64,000 nt of DNA, from the NCBI GenBank assembly GCA_051530055.1, contig CM121341.1, positions 14,756,001 to 14,820,000 of the forward strand. The letters run 5' to 3'. The notes below the pieces were generated by a model. It saw only the letters and a list, made by a program, of their open reading frames with translations, did not search any database and was not told the origin of the DNA. The stretch comes from Neoechinorhynchus agilis. Its lineage: Eukaryota > Acanthocephala. Below are positions 57,215 to 64,000 of the stretch, piece after piece (position 1 is the stretch's first letter; every line of letters starts with the position of its first letter). Made by a program: the position numbers and the translations under genes.

Positions 57215-59695
57215 TTAGACATCATCAATAAAGCCCTCGATATCCTTTATAAGTTTCTCTTCTTCCTTTTTTAACATATTAATTTCATTCCAAAGAGTAA
57301 ACAAATAAGAGACCATGTTATGATCAGCATCTGCAGCTGGCATGTACATTCTCCACCAGAATTCTACCTGTTATGAAGGCAAATAAAGTTTCGTTGTTAG
57401 ATTAAATGATACTCACATCGCATGGAATTGTAAGATATTCTTTATTGACAATAACGGCGTCCTCGAAATCAGAATATATATCGATGTTCAATGATGAGTA
57501 GGTCTCGCACAGATTTCGGAACAAGCTTAGTAAAAAACGTTCATCGAATCCCATTGCGAATTAATTTGAGCGCAAAAGCTAAAATATAAATAGTTTTTAA
57601 AAAGGAAATTATGAGTGTTTAGACAAACACAAAAAAATCTGAAAAAGTACAAATTATCCGCAATTTAGTCTTAATGGAACAATATCGTGAATTAAAAGTT
57701 GTAAGCATTTTTTTGCATCACCGCAAATCAATTACTGTTAATCGGATATTGGTTTCGAAATTAAAATCGTAATCATGCACTTAATCTAAAATTAAATCCA
57801 CATTGGAGTTCTTAGCTAGTCGTTTCGGTTCGAAGTTATTTGGTCAAAATAAAAAATAGCTTATCCACTAAAATTATATTTGTTATACATAATGCAATTG
57901 TGTGAATTTAAAAGTATAGGGCATTTAACGATAAAACATTATTGCACTACTCTGATACTCAGAATATTTTACAGAATTCATAAATGACTCCCTCTTTGCA
58001 TTCGGTATAAAAGAGTTTGGGCCTAGCAACTATTATACAAAGAATAAGGTACACTAACTGTGAAAAAATTTGAAACAACTTCCCATGAAGTTCTCGAAGA
58101 TTCCCAGTGTTCGAGTACAAAAATTACCTGAAACAAACAGTCGAGTAGAGGAACAAAACAAGCGAAATTCTCCGAACGAAAATCATTTCGCCTATATTTG
58201 CCAATAAAAACATTTTGTTTGCAGTCAACCATTGGCTATTCACAAAAAAAGAGATTTGCGAATGCCGTTATTGATCTGATTTCCGGATTCAGTATAAGAT
58301 TAGCAAGTACTCAAGCGCAAGCACCGTATCCTTCCTATTCCATATTGTTAATAAGCATCACGTTTGATCCAGATTTAATGCTTTCACAGTAAATTTGCTG
58401 CGCGAATAACCACTTTCGACTCAGCCCCGACTCAGCAAATTTGCTTTACATACGTTCCCAACTAACTGGAACATTGATTCCACGAGATTTATAGACGATT
58501 GGTCAACTTTCCTATGTTCATTACCCAAATACAGGTGATTTACCATCTGGTCGATCATTGCTTCCCGAACAGTATTTACAGATCTACAAGGTGAATAAAA
58601 AATCTCAAAATCGTATATCAAGACGATTCTCGAAAATCGACAGTGATATTCGAAAACCATCAAAATATCGCAAGTATTTACTTTCAATTACTGGTTTGGT
58701 TTTATCCCAACCGACGGTTAGTTTTATTGAAGTACCAAGCGGGGTCTTGTGACAGACGCTCAATATTTTACCTTTATAAGTTTGACCCATCGACAACGTT
58801 CGGAACAACTCGTAGTCGTTCTGTTTCCCCGAATAATCATCGGCGATTGAGGCGCACCAGAGCAGAATAACCTATTTTAAAGGTGAAAATGTTTTGTGTG
58901 TATTTTTGTGGAAATTATGGATAAAAAAAATTTTCAGACGCAATTAATGAAAGGAATGCGATTTTGTTAGTAAAATTTGTCGCCGTTAAGGAAAACGGAA
59001 GTCGTGGTACATTGTTATGCTTCACCAGGAGGCGATTTTAGTTGTAAATAATGACTTTTTGGAATTTTATTTTTAAGTGAATCGACAAGCGTTTTTCTGA
59101 GAATTAAAGCAAATTATCAAATCGGGACAATTTGAGTTTAAAAAAGTTTTGAAAAAATCGGCTTTTGTTCTAGTTAAAATCGAGGCCGTGATGATATAAA
59201 GATATGGCGAAACATTTAAGTGCTTAATCTAAAAGCGATGTTTTTTTGTCAAATTGACATGTCTTTTAGTTTATTTTTTCCAGCGAGTAAATTCACATTT
59301 CCTTATGATTATTGACAATAATTAATTGGGGATAATTTTAGTTTTTTTCCCGAATTTATTTTTAACGAAATGCGATTTTATTTCAAGTAAAATCAAGCCT
59401 CTTGGTGGAACAGAGAAATCGTGCAACCAATTTGTTTTTAACCTTATAACGAGTTTTATTTTAAAATAGAAAAGGACTTTTTGGAATCTTGTTTTTTGCC
59501 TACTAATCAATACGCATTTATTTTAACAATAAAGCAAATAAATTATTGGTTACAATTTTAACCTTTAAAAAACTAATAAACAAATGATATTTTCGTGAGC
59601 AAAATTAAGCGCCGTGGAGAAACAGAGAAGCCGTGGAACTTTTTTGTTCTTGGCGTTGAAACGAAATTTTGTTTTTAAATAGGTAACGACTTTTT
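57215..59695 (-). pseudogene. Myotubularin-like gene, 5'-truncated copy 5
   Basis: Exons equivalent to the 23-27 kb copy: 57367-57215, 57578-57417, 58397-58128, about 58584-58454 and 58871 to about 58690. Splice sites are kept, but an in-frame TAG at 58337-58335 (where the intact copy has Tyr of MEYEGY) breaks the dead-phosphatase region. Homology to the intact copy stops at about 59695, inside the long intron, so the GRAM half was never included in this duplication. Confidence 0.8.
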
Positions 59696-59769
59696 GACTA
59701 ATCAACGCGTATTTATCTCAGCAATAAAGCAAATATGTTATTAGAGATATCAATATTGAAATGCTCGGT

Positions 59770-60270
59770 TTACCAATTTTTTATCCTTGCAACTTTGTAG
59801 AATACTGGTCGTGCCGTGGTGCATTGTACCACAGCGTGTGGAGATTCACCGTGGTCTTTAATGGAAAAAGCATCTTCCTCGGCGTTTCTAGGTGTTCTCA
59901 TAACAAAGCTAAACTCAAGTTTTAGGAACCAGTATCCTACATAGTAGTTAGGATAAAAACCCTGGTATACCGAGCACTTCGATATTGCTCTGATCAAAAT
60001 CTCCTACGCCATGAAATACATCTGCTCAGGAACATGCTGGTAAATAGATGTTAACCGAGTTGCAAGATACCTCGCTGTATTTGGGACGCACGCTATGCTA
60101 CCTTCAGGAAACAATACGAACCCAAAGAAGCGGTTTTCGGAGTAGTTCCATTCATTAACGATCGATGGAACTCCGATGTGAATCCAATCCTGAGGTCGGA
60201 TAACGGACGAACAAAAAAGTGCATACCATTTTGCAGAGCCGGCAAGAAATTGTCCAGCATTGTTAATCAA
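59770..60270 (-). other. Unrecognised coding-like sequence
   Basis: Two adjacent minus-strand frames (60270-60004 and 59997-59770) read like protein: NRFFGFVLFPEGSIACVPN, then ISKCSVYQGFYPNYYVGYWF and FSIKDHGESPH. A stop separates them, and a small splice or frameshift could join them. I recognise no family. It lies just outside the duplicated unit and beside a PLE nuclease fragment, so an element relic is also possible. Confidence 0.3.
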
Positions 60271-60468
60271 TTAGCCAAGTCCATCTTGGAAGGCTGCGAC
60301 TATGAGATACCCTGTAAAGACTGCCCACAAGTCTACATTTGGCAGACTATCCACGACGCACGATTGGTGAGCATCGAAGCACCGTTGAACAAGAAAACGG
60401 ACCAAAGCTCGGCAGTGGTGTCGACATCAAATCACGAGATTCATTTTGACAACGTCAATGTATTGTAG
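60185..60468 (+). pseudogene. Penelope-like GIY-YIG endonuclease fragment
   Basis: The plus strand encodes CRAGKKLSSIVNQLAKSI, then GCDYEIPCKDCPQVYIWQT and EIHFDNVNVL. This is the GIY-YIG domain of a PLE: the CxxC pair is kept, but the usual VYIGQT is VYIWQT and the catalytic Arg region is altered. The RT part is absent. A different PLE family from those at 40-43 kb, judged by sequence. Confidence 0.65.
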
Positions 60469-60517
60469 CAAAGTGACGATCAATGTGCACGCGTGATCGT
60501 TGAAGCGATGTACATTG

Positions 60518-63330
60518 ACTTATTTATTTATTTTATTTATTTATTCAGCCACACACAATAGACACAATACAAATACTAGTTAAATCCTTTTTGCCGCCTT
60601 TTTCCCTTTTTTAACTGAAAAATTGGTAGTTTGGAATTCGATCGAGTGTCGGATTGATCCATATCCCTCGCTCGAAGTCCTCACCACCTCAACTTTGTAA
60701 AATGAATTTTCGGAAGCCGTGCCTTGACAATTTATTTGTTAATTGATTGAAGAGAATTGCTTCATCACTTGAGAGCCTTTTAATCCTTTGTGAGATTAAG
60801 TAGTTGTCTTTGTCTTCTTTGGAGTAAATGAAGCTAAATACAGAAGATCCCACCTTAACATACCTACAATTGTTAAAGTGGGGATTATAAAACCAAATTT
60901 TCATCAAAAATAGTCTGCTGAAAAAGGAGTTCAAAGAGCCAATATCGAGTCCTAGGATGTAAAATTGTTGCTTTAGTTTTTTAATAAAGCTTACGTAAAA
61001 GTTAGAACGTAGTTCCGGAGGTCTGCCTCTAGCAAAGAAGCACTTTTGATGATGTTGTATAAAATGGGGTCGTCAATTAATAAACGACGAGCATGAAGTT
61101 TATTTTATTCATTGTTAATTTAAAAGATGTACTTACATAAAATCGGTTACTCATGGGAGGGAAGTCCACTCCTAGGAGTTTAGTGTGTTTCTTGGTTAAT
61201 ATTCCACTATAAAAAGTCGAAGAATTAATAAAATTAATTAGTGATTTCCTAGGTACAGCAGATTTTGTTAGAGAGATTATACAAGATTTATTGATATTAG
61301 TAACTAAGTTGGCTTTCTTAAGTTCATTATTTAATTTATTTATATAAAGAGTGAGTGTGTCCAGTAATCTAAGTCTGAATCGACTATAACAGTATAAAAA
61401 AATATCATCCGCGTAGACAAGCGGATGTATATTTTTAAAGCCTTTCATTGATTTAAAAATAAATATAGTTACTAAAAGAAATAATGTAAGGGATAGTGGA
61501 GATCCTTGTGGGACACCCAATTTAGTATAAAATTTATTACATAACGGGTCCACTTCATAATAAAACGATTTTGATTCGATTAGGTGTTGAATTTTATAAA
61601 TTAAATTTAGGGGAATATGAAATTCCTGTAGGACCTTGTATAAAAATACCCTATCTAAAGCATCAAATGCTTTATTTAGGTCTAATTGTATAAGCAATTT
61701 ATTTACATGTGTTTGTCTATTAAGATCATGCAGATCATGTAAAAGTGAATTGACTCCACGGCGACGATCAAAGCCATGAAAATTTTGAGGAATAATGTTA
61801 CGTGATTCGAAAAAGGCCAGTAATTTTTTATTAATGATCCTCTCAAGACATGATATTATTGGGTTTTGAATTGCTATACTCTAATATGGTTTGGCTGAGA
61901 GATAGCTCTTTTAGTCTTAGGAATAAATATTTTCTTGACGACATTTATGAGTTTTAGATCATTGAAGTCCAGCTTAGATAAAAAAATTTAGAGTGAAAGA
62001 GTAAAAACTCATCCGTGTATTGCCGTGAAGATTTTAGGGGAGACTGAAAATTTATTAAAGGCTTTTGAGGGGTTATTTTTGCAGGCTGAAAATAAATCCG
62101 TTAAATTGAAATGCCATCTAAAATGTTTGTTTGATAAAATGGTGATGGGGGATTATTAGATACACTAAAAGTATGATATGTTAAAAGCTGTTCAATAACG
62201 GACGGATATGATACCGATCCTATCGAGTTCGCTGATCTAGCTTTCCAACTCACCGGTTTTCGATTTAAGACTATAGACCAGAACTTTTGAGAGAAACTTT
62301 GTTGTTTTTTCAAGATCACTTTTTCTTTCAAGATTCGATCATAGAATTTGGCTTTGAAAAAGTCTTTTATGAAGTTATCATGTAACGCACGATTGCCATG
62401 AAGATTAGCAAGAATGGCCCTTTTATAGAAGAATTTTGCCTCTTTAGATAGTTGAGATCGTTTAATCAAAGATGAGATTATCAGCGTTTTCTTCACCGCA
62501 CGTAATAGGATGTCATTAAAAGAGTATAGAAAAATATTTCTACTAGCACTTAGCCTTCTAATATGAAGTTATTAAAATTATTGATGCTAGCTTGGTTAAA
62601 AGTAAAAAAATCTTTTAAGTTAGGTCCCGATGAGCTAAAGATTATAAGATCATGACCCAATAATAATTGGGATTGTAATTGTAATATAGGGGCAAAAATC
62701 CAGAGCGACATTATTTCTAATGATCGCTCCATCAATAAAAGTGTCTACCCTGTGAAAAATTATGAAATGAAGGGAATTGAGCAATAAGGAAGGTATGATC
62801 GTTGAATAAAGGTCTTATACATGATAAGAAATTAAAGTTAAAATCTCCTATAATAGTCTGCGTTCCAGAACTTTAAAAAGGAGGAGTATTGTTTAATGAA
62901 TTTTTTTACAGATCGAGGACGAATATAGATATTTATGATTATGAAATGCGGCTGGAGTTGTGTGTAACAGGAGTTAAACGGATTATTAATCTGTATTATT
63001 TGCATTAAGCAGAGGTCATTATTAATCGATAATAAGTGTTTAGGAGCAAGATCTCTTTTTATAAAAATTTGTAAGCCTCCACAAAAACCAATATAAGGGT
63101 TGGTTCTTGGAGCAGAGGGATGAATATAAAATCCTTCGTAAGAGTTATCACCCAATAATGATAACGGCCCGGTTCTTGAAAGCATAGAAGGTTCGGCATA
63201 TTGTTAGAAATATTCATAAGAAGGTGTGGGGGAAGATTATGATCTTGAGGTGTTGTATGCGCAAAAAGAGAATTTTCTAATGTCATATTGATTCATATTC
63301 ATTGACGGGTAGGTAACTTCGGCTTTTTGG
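60518..63330 (-). mobile_element. LINE with endonuclease and RT (damaged)
   Basis: Read on the minus strand from about 63290. The APE-type endonuclease pieces are MPNLLCFQE, GFCGGLQIFIKRDLAPKHL and HFIIINIYIRPRS, in two frames. A linker frame lies at 62496-62101. The RT frame is 61697-61077: IQLDLNKAFDALDR, GVPQGSPLSLTLFLLV, HPLVYADDIFLYC and KLLGVDFPP. The C-terminal part is 60934-60689. The 3' end is a run of AAAT-type repeats at about 60518-60548, typical of some LINE clades. The YADD box is intact, but frameshifts split the ORF. Confidence 0.85.
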
Positions 63331-63427
63331 GATCTTTATATGGGTTACATTGACTTGAGTCGTCATATGATGCTGAAGATGGGCCTCTTTTCCGGGAATG
63401 ATTTGAATAGTTTGTAATATTTCAGAA

Positions 63428-63940
63428 ATGGGAGTCCTTTTTTCAGAAAAATATAAGAAGGATTTCCTGAAATACCTATCTACCACTGACATTCCCCACT
63501 CATATTTCTCCAGGAAATGCAACATCTTGACGCTAAATCCCCCGCCTGAGATAGATGATAAAGATAAAAAATATATAAGAGATCAGTTGGGAATAATATT
63601 TTTAAAATACCTCTTTAAACCAAATTGCCAAATCCCATATGCAATGTTGGGACAGACAGACATTGACAATGCATGTAGAAAGGACGGGTTGTCGATCGGA
63701 TTACTTGGTTTTAACGTCATCTTCGCAGTATTCAAGAATGAGATGGATGATTTTATACTAATATCAATGTAGAAAATGCCAGGAGCACACTGCATACAGA
63801 TGCGGTAAAAATGTAGCTTGCACTCATTGCAGTGGGGAGCACGAAAATGTGTTAACTGCATTTTGAACCATAAGGCATACGATACCAGATGCGAGGAGGC
63901 AAAAAAGTATTTGAATTTTTTCATTAAACTACCATATGGG
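63428..63940 (+). pseudogene. LINE ORF1 fragment with zinc knuckles
   Basis: Plus-strand frame from 63428: IRDQLGIIFLKYLFKPNCQI, then GLLGFNVIFAVFKNEMDDF. After a stop or frameshift near 63771 come the knuckles CRKCQEHTAYRC and CTHCSGEHE. It points the opposite way from the endonuclease/RT at its left, so it belongs to another copy or to an inverted part of the same one. The right end may continue beyond the window. Confidence 0.65.
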
Positions 63941-64000
63941 TGAAATCAGACCCGAGCCAAAGGCCTGGTCGGTGGGTCACTCATGTGCTCATAATACGTT

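Overview
The window is animal nuclear DNA. It has spliced genes with very short introns (about 44-56 nt, plus a few of 100-290 nt), GT donors, T-rich TTTTAG or TTTCAG acceptors, two conserved eukaryotic housekeeping genes and many retroelement relics. The intron style suggests a nematode or another small-intron ecdysozoan. That placement is inference; I cannot name a species.

Layout. 1-5258 holds no clear gene, only an inverted repeat and Penelope-like (PLE) 3' tails. 5259-8568 (+) encodes a protein phosphatase 4 regulatory subunit 3 (SMEK/PP4R3-like), with no visible N-terminal domain and one apparent frameshift. 9114-11172 (-) is a complete eight-exon serine palmitoyltransferase subunit 2 gene, convergent with it. 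12.2-14.4 kb is a pile of RT relics. From 14.9 to 59.7 kb lies the main structure: five paralogues of a four-exon gene for a secreted, mucin-like protein. One copy is inverted (14857-15870) and four lie in the same orientation (22.0, 29.1, 46.2 and 54.4 kb).

Each paralogue has the same signal peptide, a small three- or four-cysteine N-terminal domain, a Ser/Thr/Glu repeat full of N-A-T sequons, and a conserved C-terminal domain, often with a basic KR-type cleavage site. The predicted products differ from 289 to 1095 residues because the repeat has expanded. Each of the four forward copies is followed, on the opposite strand, by a myotubularin-family pseudophosphatase gene. That gene is nearly complete only in the 22-27 kb unit and is broken in the others. 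The repeating unit is therefore mucin gene plus convergent myotubularin-like gene, tandemly duplicated.

The unit at 28.5-45.6 kb was hit by a LINE inside a myotubularin-like exon, with an 11-bp target duplication. That LINE was then hit by a Ty3/gypsy element (TSD tgtcc) and by PLEs. The next unit (45.6-53.8 kb) carries a shorter derivative of the same LINE insertion, so the LINE arrived before that duplication. Other mobile relics are a deleted Ty3/gypsy element with 138-bp LTRs (17102-19601), a Helitron fragment (about 21.2-21.7 kb), a hAT transposase end (about 16.5-16.9 kb), a LINE-like C-terminal end (27.2-28.0 kb) and a LINE at the right end (60.5-63.3 kb). Eight places, all but one in or next to recognisable PLE sequence, carry a hammerhead-ribozyme-like core.

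All exon joins were made by eye from splice sites and reading frame. Family assignments rest on recognised motifs, not on a database search.
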